Below, one piece after another: positions 9,127 to 17,421 of a stretch of DNA of 64,000 nucleotides (within the stretch, counting starts at the first letter, position 1; the number at the start of each line of letters is the position of its first letter). Made by a program: the position numbers and the translations under genes. Under the pieces are notes generated by a model that saw only the letters and a list, made by a program, of their open reading frames with translations, was not told the origin of the DNA and made no database searches. This stretch comes from Pontibacter litorisediminis (GTDB taxonomy: Bacteria > Bacteroidota > Bacteroidia > Cytophagales > Hymenobacteraceae): positions 62,001 through 126,000 of the forward strand of contig NZ_JARDUA010000004.1 in assembly GCF_029360645.1 (NCBI RefSeq), written 5' to 3'.

Positions 9127-10833
9127 TTATTTTATGCGGATGTCTTTGATGCGGAGCTGCAGCGTGATGACGCCCCTGAACTCGTTTTCCTCAATCGTAT
9201 AGCACACATCGAACGGGATGCCTTTGCTAATCGCTTTGTAGTAGTCGCCGAGGCCGAAGCCGATAGCGTCGATGCTATAGAAGCCATCCTGCGTAAGGCG
9301 CAGCTTCAGGTGTGAGTCGCCTACCACGCGCACGCTGCCGGTATCATACACGCACTCCGACACGAACACCGGGCGCATGTTGCCCGGGCCGAACGGCTCC
9401 ATCTGCCGCACAATGTTGTAGAAGTTACGCGTGATCTGTTTCAGCTGCAGCGGCGCATCTATCTCGATCTGCGGTATTTTCTGGTCTGCGGTGATAGTGC
9501 TGGCCACTACCTCCTCAAAGCGTTTCCGGAAGGCCGGAATGTTCTCCACAGGCATGGTTAGGCCTGCCGCATACATGTGCCCGCCAAACTGCTCCAACAG
9601 GTCGGAGCAGCTCTCGATGGCGTTATGCACGTTGAAGCCATGCACCGACCGAGCCGAGCCCGATGCCTTGCCATTGGATTGAGTAAGGATGATAGTAGGC
9701 CGGTAATAGTGCTCGATGCAGCGCGAGGCCACAATACCGATCACACCCTTGTGCCAGGTCTCCTTGAAGAGCACGGTGGAGTTGGCCGTGCGCAGGAAAT
9801 CATCCTGCTCTATCATCTGCAGTGCCTCCTTGGTGATGTTGCTGTCCTTGTCGCGGCGCGCTTTGTTCGACTCGTTGATGATATCGGCCATCTTGAAGGC
9901 ATCCTCTTTCGTCTGGGCCAGCAGCATGCGTACCGAGTTTTTGGCGTCGCCCATGCGGCCGGCAGCGTTTATACGCGGCGCAAAACCGAACACGATGCTG
10001 GTGATGTCCATTTCCCCACGAATGTCGGCCAGCTCTTTCAGGGCCTCCAGGCCAGGGCGCATCGGCTGCGGACTGTTCAGGTGCTTCAAGCCATAATAAG
10101 CCAGTATGCGGTTCTCCCCGGTAATGGGTACTATGTCGGCGGAGATACTTACCACCAGCAGATCCAGCAGCTTGTATGCTTCCTGTTGCTCAATATCATT
10201 CTGCATGCAGAAAGCCTGTAGCAGCTTGAAGCCCACGCCGCAGCCCGAGAGTTCTTTGTAAGGGTACGGGCAATCCACCTGCTTGGGGTCCAGCACCGCC
10301 ACTGCCTGCGGAATGTCCTCATCGGGCAAGTGGTGGTCGCAAATAATGAAGTCAATGCCCTTCTCAGAGGCGTAGGCAACCTTGTCGGCAGACTTAATGC
10401 CGCAGTCGAGGCTGATGATGAGCGTGAAGCCATGCTCCGCCGCCCACTCTATGCCCTGGCTCGACACGCCGTAGCCCTCTTTGTACCTGTCGGGGATGTA
10501 AAAATCGATGTTGGAGGTATAGTTGCGCAGGAAACCGTACATGAGCGCCACAGAAGTAGTGCCATCCACATCGTAATCGCCGTACACCAGGATTTTCTCG
10601 TTGCGGTGCAGGGCATTATTGAGGCGGTTCACGGCGTGGTCCATGTCCTTCATCAGGAAGGGATCGTGGAGGTCCTGCAGCGAGGGGCGGAAGAAGTGCC
10701 GGGCCTCAGAAAAGCTGCAAATGCCGCGCTGGCATAGTATAGAGGCTAGCGTTTCGCTTATTTTCAGCTCCTCTGAAAGCTGCTGTACAATTTCTGCCGG
10801 TGCCTCCGGGTTTATGACCCACCTCTTCTCCAT
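9127..10833 (-). CDS. recJ: Single-stranded-DNA-specific exonuclease RecJ
   Basis: 568 residues, normal for RecJ. It degrades single-stranded DNA 5' to 3' in RecF-pathway recombination, base-excision and mismatch repair. DHH phosphoesterase motifs are visible: VYGDYDVDGTTS near residue 82, SLDCGIKS, and CDHHLPDED near residue 165. The DHHA1 domain follows with the GASGSARS-like KASGSARSVHGFN segment and GGHMYAAGLT. The C-terminal OB-like region completes the protein. The start MEKRWVINPEAP is typical of Bacteroidota RecJ. It is convergent with GH25 and divergent from the 36-residue gene at 10958. Confidence 0.96.
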   Translation of the reverse strand: MEKRWVINPEAPAEIVQQLSEELKISETLASILCQRGICSFSEARHFFRPSLQDLHDPFLMKDMDHAVNRLNNALHRNEKILVYGDYDVDGTTSVALMYGFLRNYTSNIDFYIPDRYKEGYGVSSQGIEWAAEHGFTLIISLDCGIKSADKVAYASEKGIDFIICDHHLPDEDIPQAVAVLDPKQVDCPYPYKELSGCGVGFKLLQAFCMQNDIEQQEAYKLLDLLVVSISADIVPITGENRILAYYGLKHLNSPQPMRPGLEALKELADIRGEMDITSIVFGFAPRINAAGRMGDAKNSVRMLLAQTKEDAFKMADIINESNKARRDKDSNITKEALQMIEQDDFLRTANSTVLFKETWHKGVIGIVASRCIEHYYRPTIILTQSNGKASGSARSVHGFNVHNAIESCSDLLEQFGGHMYAAGLTMPVENIPAFRKRFEEVVASTITADQKIPQIEIDAPLQLKQITRNFYNIVRQMEPFGPGNMRPVFVSECVYDTGSVRVVGDSHLKLRLTQDGFYSIDAIGFGLGDYYKAISKGIPFDVCYTIEENEFRGVITLQLRIKDIRIK

Positions 10834-10928
10834 AAATGCTTAACTGTGCCGCTATACTTGTCGTGCCGCAAAGGTAGCTAATTTAACCTGCACCTGCAGG
10901 ACACTGTGCACCTTCACGGTTATTTTCA

Positions 10929-10936
10929 TACTTTTG
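10929..10936 (+). promoter_or_regulatory. Putative -7 element of the 36-residue gene
   Basis: TACTTTTG matches TAnnTTTG exactly. Transcription would begin about 15 bases before the GTG start at 10958. A weak TGTG at 10905 stands where the -33 element is expected. Confidence 0.5.
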
Positions 10937-10957
10937 CCCTCCTTAACAGGAATAGCA

Positions 10958-11068
10958 GTGAAACGATTCAGAGAGCTCTACGGAAAGTATAAAAATTATT
11001 CGCTGGACCTGGTCATGTACGGGTTCTTTATACTTTTTATACTTATCCTTTTCATCTTCTTCTCCTAA
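10958..11068 (+). CDS. 36-residue single-pass membrane protein (GTG start)
   Basis: A short ORF opens with GTG and reads MKRFRELYGKYKNYSLDLV, then about 16 strongly hydrophobic residues (MYGFFILFILILILFIFF) and ends at TAA. A basic, aromatic N-terminus with a single C-terminal helix suggests an inner-membrane protein with its N-terminus in the cytoplasm. It has an exact promoter -7 match 22 bases upstream and AGGAA just before the start. It lies on the plus strand between two minus-strand genes, so it cannot be read through from a neighbour. I do not recognise a family. Coding potential rests on length, hydrophobic pattern and promoter. Confidence 0.6.
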   Translation: MKRFRELYGKYKNYSLDLVMYGFFILFILILFIFFS

Positions 11069-11074
11069 ACAAAC

Positions 11075-12895
11075 CTAGTTTAGCTTATCGCCGCGCAGGT
11101 TGCGGAAGCGCTTGCGTGCCTCTGCCGCGTATACGCTGCCTTTGTGCTTCACCAGCAGCTCGTTGTACAGTTGCTGCGCCTTCTCCTTGTCGTGCAGGCT
11201 CTCCTCGTAGATATAGGCCATACGGTACAGCGCGTCATCGCTCAGGATGTCGTACTGCGGGTTGCTTACAATCTTCTGCAGGCTCTCCACCGCCAGGTTA
11301 AACTCCCCCATCCGCTCATACAGGTTCGCCTTCTGAAAGTATATCTCATCCGTTAGGCTGTGGCCAGGATACTTTTGCAGCAGCCCGTCCAGCGCCGCCA
11401 GGGCCTCCTGCATCTTATTCTGGAAGATGAGCAGGTCTATGGCCGCATACGCTTCCATGGCCACGGTGGAGGTATCCAAGCCGGTGTTGTCGGTGATAAG
11501 CAGGCTCAGGTCCATGGCGTCGTTGGCGATTTCCCGGCTGGTGGCCATCTTCAGGATATCCAGGTGCGCCTGCGCCAGCTCAAAGTCACCTTTATAGTAG
11601 TTCAGGCGGGCGTTGCGCAACTTGGCCTCGTGCCCTACCGGTGTCTCCTTGTGCGATTTCTCCACCTGCGAGTACAGCAAGGTGCTCTCCCACGGCTCCC
11701 CTTTCAGCAGGTAAATATCCCCCAGCGTCAGCTTACTGTCGGCCACCAGCGTGGGGTTAGCCCGTGGCGTGTTGATGGCCTCCTGCAGCAAGGCAATGGC
11801 TTTCTCCTTATCATCCAGGTGAAAGGCGTACAAACCGGCCATATGCTGCAGCACCTCCACCGTCTCCGGCCTGCGGCCCACTTCGCTCAGCAGCGCCTCA
11901 TACTCTGCTATCAGCGCCTGTATCTTCGCCTTATCTACCGGAAACGTGTTCTCTACCTGCTCTTCCCGGGCGTTGATCAGCCGCTGGCGCGCCACCAGGT
12001 AGTAGGGGCCGTCCGGGTATTCCTCCACGATGTACTGGAACGCCTCAATAGCCCCCTCGTAATCGTTGTTCTTCAGGCTGATCGTGCCCAGCTCCATCAC
12101 GCGTGTACCGCCGCTACGGGTGCGCTTGTCCACGGCACGGGCCTGCAACAGAGCGCTGTAAAAGTCTTTGCGCTGGATGTAGAGCCAGATGAGCATCTCG
12201 CTGTAGGCCAGCTTATCCGGGTTCTGCTGCACGCGCAGAATCAACTCCTTCTCCAGCAGATCATAGTTCTCCTCCTCTTTCAGGCTATTCTGCAGGCGGC
12301 TCTGCACATAGCCCAGCTCGCTCTCGTTTTCCTGCAGCAGGTTCAGCACCTCTGGTATCAGCTTATCGTTCTTCTGGCGGTAGGCGTATAAGGCAATCAG
12401 TGGGCGGGTATAGGCGGTTTGGTCGTTGCCGAGCTGCCGCCCGCGCAGGTAGGCTTTCTCGGCATAATCGAACAACTCGTGCTGCATAAAGGCATTGGCC
12501 ACCACAATCACGGCTTCCGGGCTCATACTTTGCAACAGCTTGTCATATTGCTTCTCGGCCGCTGGTTTGCTGCCCGAAGCCTCATACACGCGCCCCAGGT
12601 CCACCTCGTAGGCCGGGTTGTCCGGGTAGCGCTTGATGGTCTTCTTCACCAGCTTCTCGGCCTCCTTATAGTTGCGCTGCGCCAGCAGCGTTTGCAGGTA
12701 ATCAGGGTACACGGCATGGAAAAGCCGCTCGTTGTTGACCAGCCTGCCGTACAGCTCCTCTGCCTTGGCGTAGTCGCCCTGGCTAAGGTACTGCCGTGCC
12801 AGCTCCAGGTCCTGCTGCTGCTGTGCCTTGGCCAACGGGGCCGTCAGCAGCACCATCAGCGAGAGCAGTAAAGTATAAAGTATGTTTCTGTGCAT
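11075..12895 (-). CDS. Secreted tetratricopeptide-repeat protein
   Basis: 606 residues from the ATG at 12895 (MHRNILYTLLLSL), which gives a clean signal peptide ending near PLAKAQ; the upstream ATG at 12922 would spoil it. The rest is a solenoid of TPR-like helix pairs, for example YLSQGDYAKAEELYGRL, NYKEAEKLVKKTIKRYPDNPAY, DYEGAIEAFQYIVEEYPDGPY and EFNLAVESLQKIVSNPQY. TPR solenoids bind other proteins; here the location is periplasm or outer membrane face. It ends six bases before the 36-residue gene on the other strand. No enzyme domain was seen and the partner is unknown. Confidence 0.88.
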   Translation of the reverse strand: MHRNILYTLLLSLMVLLTAPLAKAQQQQDLELARQYLSQGDYAKAEELYGRLVNNERLFHAVYPDYLQTLLAQRNYKEAEKLVKKTIKRYPDNPAYEVDLGRVYEASGSKPAAEKQYDKLLQSMSPEAVIVVANAFMQHELFDYAEKAYLRGRQLGNDQTAYTRPLIALYAYRQKNDKLIPEVLNLLQENESELGYVQSRLQNSLKEEENYDLLEKELILRVQQNPDKLAYSEMLIWLYIQRKDFYSALLQARAVDKRTRSGGTRVMELGTISLKNNDYEGAIEAFQYIVEEYPDGPYYLVARQRLINAREEQVENTFPVDKAKIQALIAEYEALLSEVGRRPETVEVLQHMAGLYAFHLDDKEKAIALLQEAINTPRANPTLVADSKLTLGDIYLLKGEPWESTLLYSQVEKSHKETPVGHEAKLRNARLNYYKGDFELAQAHLDILKMATSREIANDAMDLSLLITDNTGLDTSTVAMEAYAAIDLLIFQNKMQEALAALDGLLQKYPGHSLTDEIYFQKANLYERMGEFNLAVESLQKIVSNPQYDILSDDALYRMAYIYEESLHDKEKAQQLYNELLVKHKGSVYAAEARKRFRNLRGDKLN

Positions 12896-13024
12896 AGTTC
12901 TTATAAAACGATAAGCCCGCATCTGCTTGTATGCCTCTCTTCCTTAACTATGAATATACAGAATCAGTTTGGTTTAGGGATTGATTTCTGCCCAATTAAG
13001 CCTGGCCCTACCTTGCAGCACAAA

Positions 13025-13055
13025 AAAGAGCCACTCTTTTGGGGAGTGGCTCTTT
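13025..13055 (-). terminator. Terminator of the ppiD operon
   Basis: AAAGAGCCACTC pairs with GAGTGGCTCTTT over 12 perfect base pairs. On the minus strand it is followed by six T, and it lies 22 bases after the stop codon of the foldase gene, so it ends the long minus-strand run. Confidence 0.85.
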
Positions 13056-13076
13056 GTATAAAGTATACCGGTTGGC

Positions 13077-15188
13077 TTAGAAGAAGCGCACGCGGTTGTC
13101 TTTGATGTCGGCTTTCTCTCTAATCGCCTCAAACGCCTGCGTCTCGGCACGGCCCGTGCGTGTGGTCAGAATCTGCTGCTTCACGTTAGAGAAGTCGTCA
13201 ATTTCCGGCGCAGGGTTCAGGTTTGTCAGCTCTACTATCATCACGCCGGCCTCACCCTCGAACGGAGCTGTGCGGCCGCCCGGCTTCAGGCCAAAGGCCT
13301 TACCCACTGCCACTGGCTCTACACCCACACCCGGGATAGAGGCGGAAGCGAAAGTTACGTTATCAGCGCTTCTAACAACAGCACCCGCACCGTAGGCAGC
13401 GGCGATCTGGTCCAAGGAGCCTTTCTGGCCCTGCAGTTTCTCAATGATTTGCTTTGCCTTCAGCTCATCACGCACGGCGTCGGTGATCTCGTTGCGCACA
13501 TCCTCATCACTGATAGAGGCATAGCCTTTCTCACGCTGGCCTGTAAGGGTGGCCACCACGAATTGATCGTTGATCTCGAAAACCGGCGACACATCGCCTA
13601 CCTCGGTGTCTTTAGCATAAGCCCAACGCACCAACTCCCGGGCACTGGAAAGGTTGTTTACCAGCACCTGGTTTTTACCGATGTTGGCAGCCGTCTCTTT
13701 TACCAGCGAACCGTTGGCCTCTACGTTCTTGCGGAATTCCTCTGTGCTGCCGCTAGTACCGGCCAGCTCATCGGCTACGGCGTAGGCAGCGTCGCGGGTA
13801 GTCTCGCTAGGCTCAATGGTGCGCTCGATGGCAGCTATCTTATAAGACTCTTTTGTTTTAGGCTCTGTCACTTTGATGATGTGGTAGCCATACTCTGTCT
13901 CTACAGGGTTTGGCAGCAGGCCTGTGCCGTTGAAGGCGAAAACAGCCTTCTCGAACGCTGGCACCATCTGCCCTTCCGGGAACCAGCCCAGGTCACCGCC
14001 ACGGGAGGCAGTACCGTCTGAGCCGTACTGGGCAGCCATCTGAGCAAAGTCAGCACCATTCTTGATCTGTGTCAGCACGTCCTGCGCCTTAGCCTTTGCG
14101 GCGGCTTTGGCCTCCGGTGTGTCGTTCTCCGGGCGGATCAGGATGTGGCTTGCTTTTACAGCGCTTTTCTCAGCTGTCTTGGCATCGGTTACCTTGAACA
14201 GGGCCACGGTATTGTTGTTCGTGTACGGGCCGTATACTTTGCCTTCCTGCAGCGGCAGTTGCTTACGCAGCTCCTCTGGCAGCTCGCCCGGCGTTACGTA
14301 TGTACCGTTGAAAGGAATATCAGAGTTAGCGTTAACGAAGGCAGAGTCGTTTGCAGCGTTGGCGAACTGCTCAGTGATAGTGGCAATCTCCTGGCTGTAG
14401 TACGTGCTGTCTTCCTTCGAGGCCGTAACAGGGATGGTTACAAACTCGATGGTGCGGCCATCCTCTACTTTATAAAGTTCTTTATGGCGCTCATAGTAGT
14501 CCTTCAACTGGGCATCTGTTACCGAAACAGCCGAGTCAGAGACAGTGCCGTATTCCACGAAAAGCACCTTCAGGCCGGCAGCGGCGTTCTGTGCCTGGTA
14601 GAAGCTCTTGGCCTCAGCACCCGTAACGTAAACTGTTTTGCCGATCAGGTTGGCATACTTGCTCTGCAGGCGGTCTTCTGCGATGCTTTGCTCAAAGCCT
14701 ACCCACATGTTGCGCGTGCCGGTCTGGTCCAGGTTCTGCAGGTACTGCAGCACCTGGTTGCGGTCAAACTCGCCCGTCTGCGGGTTCGCAAAAGCCTGCA
14801 TCACGGCTGGATGTATATTGTTGCCCTGCACCATGTCGGCCAGTTCTTCGTCTGTTACTTCAAGGCCCAGGCGGTCATACTCCTTCTCCAGGACAATCTT
14901 AAAGATCAGCTGATTCCAAGCCTGCTCGCGCAGCATAGCCAATTCGGCTTCTGAGGCGGCACGGCCCACGCGGCCTTCATAATCGGCCTTTACCTGCTGC
15001 AGCACACTGTCGAACTCCTGGTAGTCAATCTCCTCACCGGCTATCTCGCCTATTGTATTTGCATTATTGCCTAGCAGCCTTGAGTTTGGCCCCAGCAGGT
15101 CGCCGCCTACCACAAATACACCAAGCCCGATGGCAATGGCGCCTACAGCCCAACCAGACTTCTCTCTAATCTTGTTAATTAATGCCAT
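13077..15188 (-). CDS. PpiD/SurA-type periplasmic peptidyl-prolyl isomerase
   Basis: 703 residues. An N-terminal cytoplasmic tip (MALINKIREKSGW) and one membrane anchor (about residues 13-31) are followed by a SurA-N-like chaperone region, then a parvulin (rotamase) domain at about residues 335-440 beginning VKASHILIRPE and containing GGDLGWFPEGQMVPAFE and TEYGYHIIKV. A second, degenerate parvulin-like stretch follows. This is the PpiD arrangement: an anchored chaperone that receives proteins leaving the Sec translocon. It is the last gene of the minus-strand run that also holds lptC and an outer-membrane barrel, which fits envelope biogenesis. Catalytic activity is not certain. Confidence 0.9.
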   Translation of the reverse strand: MALINKIREKSGWAVGAIAIGLGVFVVGGDLLGPNSRLLGNNANTIGEIAGEEIDYQEFDSVLQQVKADYEGRVGRAASEAELAMLREQAWNQLIFKIVLEKEYDRLGLEVTDEELADMVQGNNIHPAVMQAFANPQTGEFDRNQVLQYLQNLDQTGTRNMWVGFEQSIAEDRLQSKYANLIGKTVYVTGAEAKSFYQAQNAAAGLKVLFVEYGTVSDSAVSVTDAQLKDYYERHKELYKVEDGRTIEFVTIPVTASKEDSTYYSQEIATITEQFANAANDSAFVNANSDIPFNGTYVTPGELPEELRKQLPLQEGKVYGPYTNNNTVALFKVTDAKTAEKSAVKASHILIRPENDTPEAKAAAKAKAQDVLTQIKNGADFAQMAAQYGSDGTASRGGDLGWFPEGQMVPAFEKAVFAFNGTGLLPNPVETEYGYHIIKVTEPKTKESYKIAAIERTIEPSETTRDAAYAVADELAGTSGSTEEFRKNVEANGSLVKETAANIGKNQVLVNNLSSARELVRWAYAKDTEVGDVSPVFEINDQFVVATLTGQREKGYASISDEDVRNEITDAVRDELKAKQIIEKLQGQKGSLDQIAAAYGAGAVVRSADNVTFASASIPGVGVEPVAVGKAFGLKPGGRTAPFEGEAGVMIVELTNLNPAPEIDDFSNVKQQILTTRTGRAETQAFEAIREKADIKDNRVRFF

Positions 15189-15263
15189 TCTTTATGTAAC
15201 TTATAAAAGGATTGTGCAAAATAAGGTTAATCAGGCTAAAATTCAAAATTTTTATCTTGCTGT

Positions 15264-16565
15264 TTAGCCTTTGGCATCTGGCTGAAACTCTGTGTTTTTT
15301 ACCAGCTTCACGGCATCGATGCGGTTCTCGTCCATGGTGAGCACGGTAATGGTAAAGGGCGGAACCTCCACTTTGTCGCCCGGCATCGGGATCTCCCCAA
15401 AGGCAGAGAAGAACAGCCCGCCCAGTGTTTCGTAGTCGCCCTCGGGCAGGTCCAGCTCATACTTCTCGTTGAGGTAGTCTATCTCGTGGCGCGCGCTCAG
15501 GATGTACATGCCTTTATCAGGTACAACCTGTTCCAGCAAGCCTTCGTTCACATCGTACTCATCTTGTATCTCCCCCAGGATCTCCTCAATCACGTCCTCC
15601 ACGGTAACGATGCCGGAGGTGCCGCCGAACTCATCCACCACCACGGCCACACTGCGGTGCTCGGCCACAAACCGCACGAACAGCTCGCTGGCCAGCATAC
15701 TCTCGGGCACCATGCTTACCGGCGCCAGCACCTCCTGTATGCTTTGCGGCTGCCGGAACATGTCCAGCTGGTGGCAGTAGCCGATGATGTTATCGATGCT
15801 CTCCTCGTAGACCAGGATCTTGGAGTGCCCCGTTTTGATGAAAGCCTCCCGCAGCGCCTCCAGCGGCTCGCTCACCTCCACGGCCTCTATCTCGGTGCGG
15901 GGCACCATGCACTCGCGCACCTTCACGGTCTTAAACTCCAAGGCGTTATGGAAGATCTCGGTGTCTACCTCCGGTGCCTGCTCATGCTCTGGGTGGTACA
16001 GGCGGTTCTTGATGAAAGCGTTCAGGTCAGTGAAACCGAATACCGGTTTGTCCTCTGAGAACTCTATCTTAAATACTTTCTCGGCTACCCACTTGCTCAG
16101 GCCCACAATCAGCACCACCACCGGCCACAGCAGGTAGTACAGCACCATGAACGGAATGGCCATGGCCTGCAGCAGCTTGTTTGGGTTAATGGCAGCCAGG
16201 CTGCGCGGCAGGAACTCCGCAGTGAACAGCACCACCACCGAGGCGATGAAGACCTGAAGTATAAGTATAAGCAGGCCGCTCTGCAGCGGGTCGGGCAGGT
16301 AAACGGAGAGCAGCTGGTGCGACACGCTGGCGATGCCGAAGCCATACAGCACCAGCGCCAGGGTGTTGCCGATCAGGGTGGTGCCCATGAGGCGGGCGGG
16401 GTGCTGCAGCAGGTGCCACAGAATGCGGCCCGAGAGCACGCCATTTTTATCGCTTAGCTCTATCTGGATCTTGTTGGCCGCCATAAAGGCCATCTCAATG
16501 CCGGAGAAGAAGGCTGAGAACAGCAGGGCCACGCATAAAAGTATGATCTGACTGGGGTCTACCAT
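15264..16565 (-). CDS. CNNM/CBS-domain hemolysin-family membrane protein
   Basis: 433 residues: a CNNM (DUF21) transmembrane domain at about 1-190 with SAFFSGIEMAFMAAN and GNTLALVLYGFG, a CBS pair at about 200-330 (VRECMVPRTEIEAV and the second copy around MVPESMLASELF), and a CorC/HlyC C-terminal domain (EIDYLNEKYELDLPEGDYETLGG). The family is linked to magnesium or cobalt transport; in Bacteroidota some members (GldE) are linked to gliding. The VVDEFGGTSGIVTVEDVIEEILG segment is the family signature. It lies in the envelope operon, 75 bases upstream of ppiD and 22 bases after the 57-residue gene. Whether it is GldE or an ion transporter cannot be told from sequence alone. Confidence 0.88.
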   Translation of the reverse strand: MVDPSQIILLCVALLFSAFFSGIEMAFMAANKIQIELSDKNGVLSGRILWHLLQHPARLMGTTLIGNTLALVLYGFGIASVSHQLLSVYLPDPLQSGLLILILQVFIASVVVLFTAEFLPRSLAAINPNKLLQAMAIPFMVLYYLLWPVVVLIVGLSKWVAEKVFKIEFSEDKPVFGFTDLNAFIKNRLYHPEHEQAPEVDTEIFHNALEFKTVKVRECMVPRTEIEAVEVSEPLEALREAFIKTGHSKILVYEESIDNIIGYCHQLDMFRQPQSIQEVLAPVSMVPESMLASELFVRFVAEHRSVAVVVDEFGGTSGIVTVEDVIEEILGEIQDEYDVNEGLLEQVVPDKGMYILSARHEIDYLNEKYELDLPEGDYETLGGLFFSAFGEIPMPGDKVEVPPFTITVLTMDENRIDAVKLVKNTEFQPDAKG

Positions 16566-16587
16566 CGTTTACAGGACACAAACTACC

Positions 16588-16761
16588 TTAGGCGCTGTCT
16601 TTCTTTTTCGCATAGTTGTAGAGGATGTAGAACACAAAGCCGATCATGAAGATCCAGTAGTTACCGGCTATGTCCTCTTCCACGATGCTGCGGTGCACGC
16701 CTATCACCATGGCCACAAAGGCCAGCGACAACAGAATTATGTAAAGGAGCCTTCGGTTCAT
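16588..16761 (-). CDS. 57-residue two-helix membrane protein coupled to lptC
   Basis: A short ORF starting MNRRLLYIILLSLAF and ending YAKKKDSA. Two hydrophobic helices (about residues 4-22 and 34-50) flank the polar loop HRSIVEEDIAGN; both ends are basic, so both termini likely face the cytoplasm. Its ATG overlaps the end of lptC by four bases, the classic arrangement for translational coupling, and the CNNM gene follows 22 bases after its stop. This placement is strong evidence that it is a real gene of the operon. I do not recognise a named family; an accessory role in LPS export or in the CNNM protein is inference from position. Confidence 0.78.
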   Translation of the reverse strand: MNRRLLYIILLSLAFVAMVIGVHRSIVEEDIAGNYWIFMIGFVFYILYNYAKKKDSA

Positions 16762-17297
16762 TCTTCGCTGAAATTAAATTTACCCGTCACCTGCTTGATT
16801 GCGTAACGCGACATATCCTGCTTGGCCGTCAGGCCCTTCCCTGTCAGTATCTCCTCGGGCGTGGTGATCTTCACGAACTTATCGGTATAGATCTGGGCTT
16901 TGCCGCGGTTCCAGTACAGTTCCTCGGTCTCCAGCTTCTCCTGTTTCTTCAGGTTGTCCACCACCACGTTGCCGCGGGCATAGTACAGGCTCTTGCGTGG
17001 GTCCTGCTTGCCGTAGTTGCCGCGCAGCGTAGACTCCAACTTGCCGTCTTTGTCATAAAACTCCACATAGAAACCCTCTGGAAACACGCCGTCGCCGCTC
17101 TCGAACTCCTGCTGCACCGGTGCCTGCAGCTTTATCAGCAGCTTAGCTGAGTCGCTGTAGAGGGTGGTCACGTCGTGGTTCTCTATGGTCGGGCCGGTGT
17201 AGCGCTCCTCCTCATCCGGGTCCTTGATTTCCCGTTTGCAGCCAAAGCCTGCCAAGGTAAGCGCCAGTGCCAGCATCATAAGTAATGCGTGTCGCAT
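16758..17297 (-). CDS. lptC: LPS export ABC transporter periplasmic protein LptC
   Basis: 179 residues from the ATG at 17297 (MRHALLMMLALALT), which gives a lipoprotein-like signal ending in GFGC; the ATG at 17333 adds 12 residues before it. LptC forms part of the periplasmic bridge that carries LPS from LptBFG to LptA. The beta-jellyroll features are visible: ENHDVTTLYSDSAKLLIKLQAP, GVFPEGFYVEFYDKDGKLESTLRGNYG, YARGNVVVDNL, and the LxTEELYWNRGKAQIYTDKFVKI strand pair. Bacteroidota LptC is commonly a lipoprotein, as here. Its stop codon overlaps the start of the 57-residue gene. Confidence 0.88.
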   Translation of the reverse strand: MRHALLMMLALALTLAGFGCKREIKDPDEEERYTGPTIENHDVTTLYSDSAKLLIKLQAPVQQEFESGDGVFPEGFYVEFYDKDGKLESTLRGNYGKQDPRKSLYYARGNVVVDNLKKQEKLETEELYWNRGKAQIYTDKFVKITTPEEILTGKGLTAKQDMSRYAIKQVTGKFNFSEE

Positions 17298-17373
17298 CGG
17301 TGTAGTATACTTCGGTTTCTGTGAAGGTAGCAATTTTTATGCTTTATGTGTTTTGGCAGCCATGTATCATAAA

Positions 17374-17398
17374 AAAGGCCGCTCCAAGAACGGCCTTT
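17374..17398 (-). terminator. Hairpin after the outer-membrane barrel gene
   Basis: AAAGGCCG and CGGCCTTT form eight pairs with a nine-base loop; on the minus strand six T follow. It lies 24 bases after the stop codon of the 17422-18735 gene. lptC may then have its own promoter or rely on read-through. Confidence 0.7.
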
Positions 17399-17421
17399 AT
17401 GCTTTAGCTACACTTGTTCTT

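Noticed and set aside
11360..12391. Plus-strand ORF of 343 codons opposite the TPR gene
   Set aside because: Antisense shadow with no motif; the minus-strand TPR protein has a signal peptide and clear repeats.
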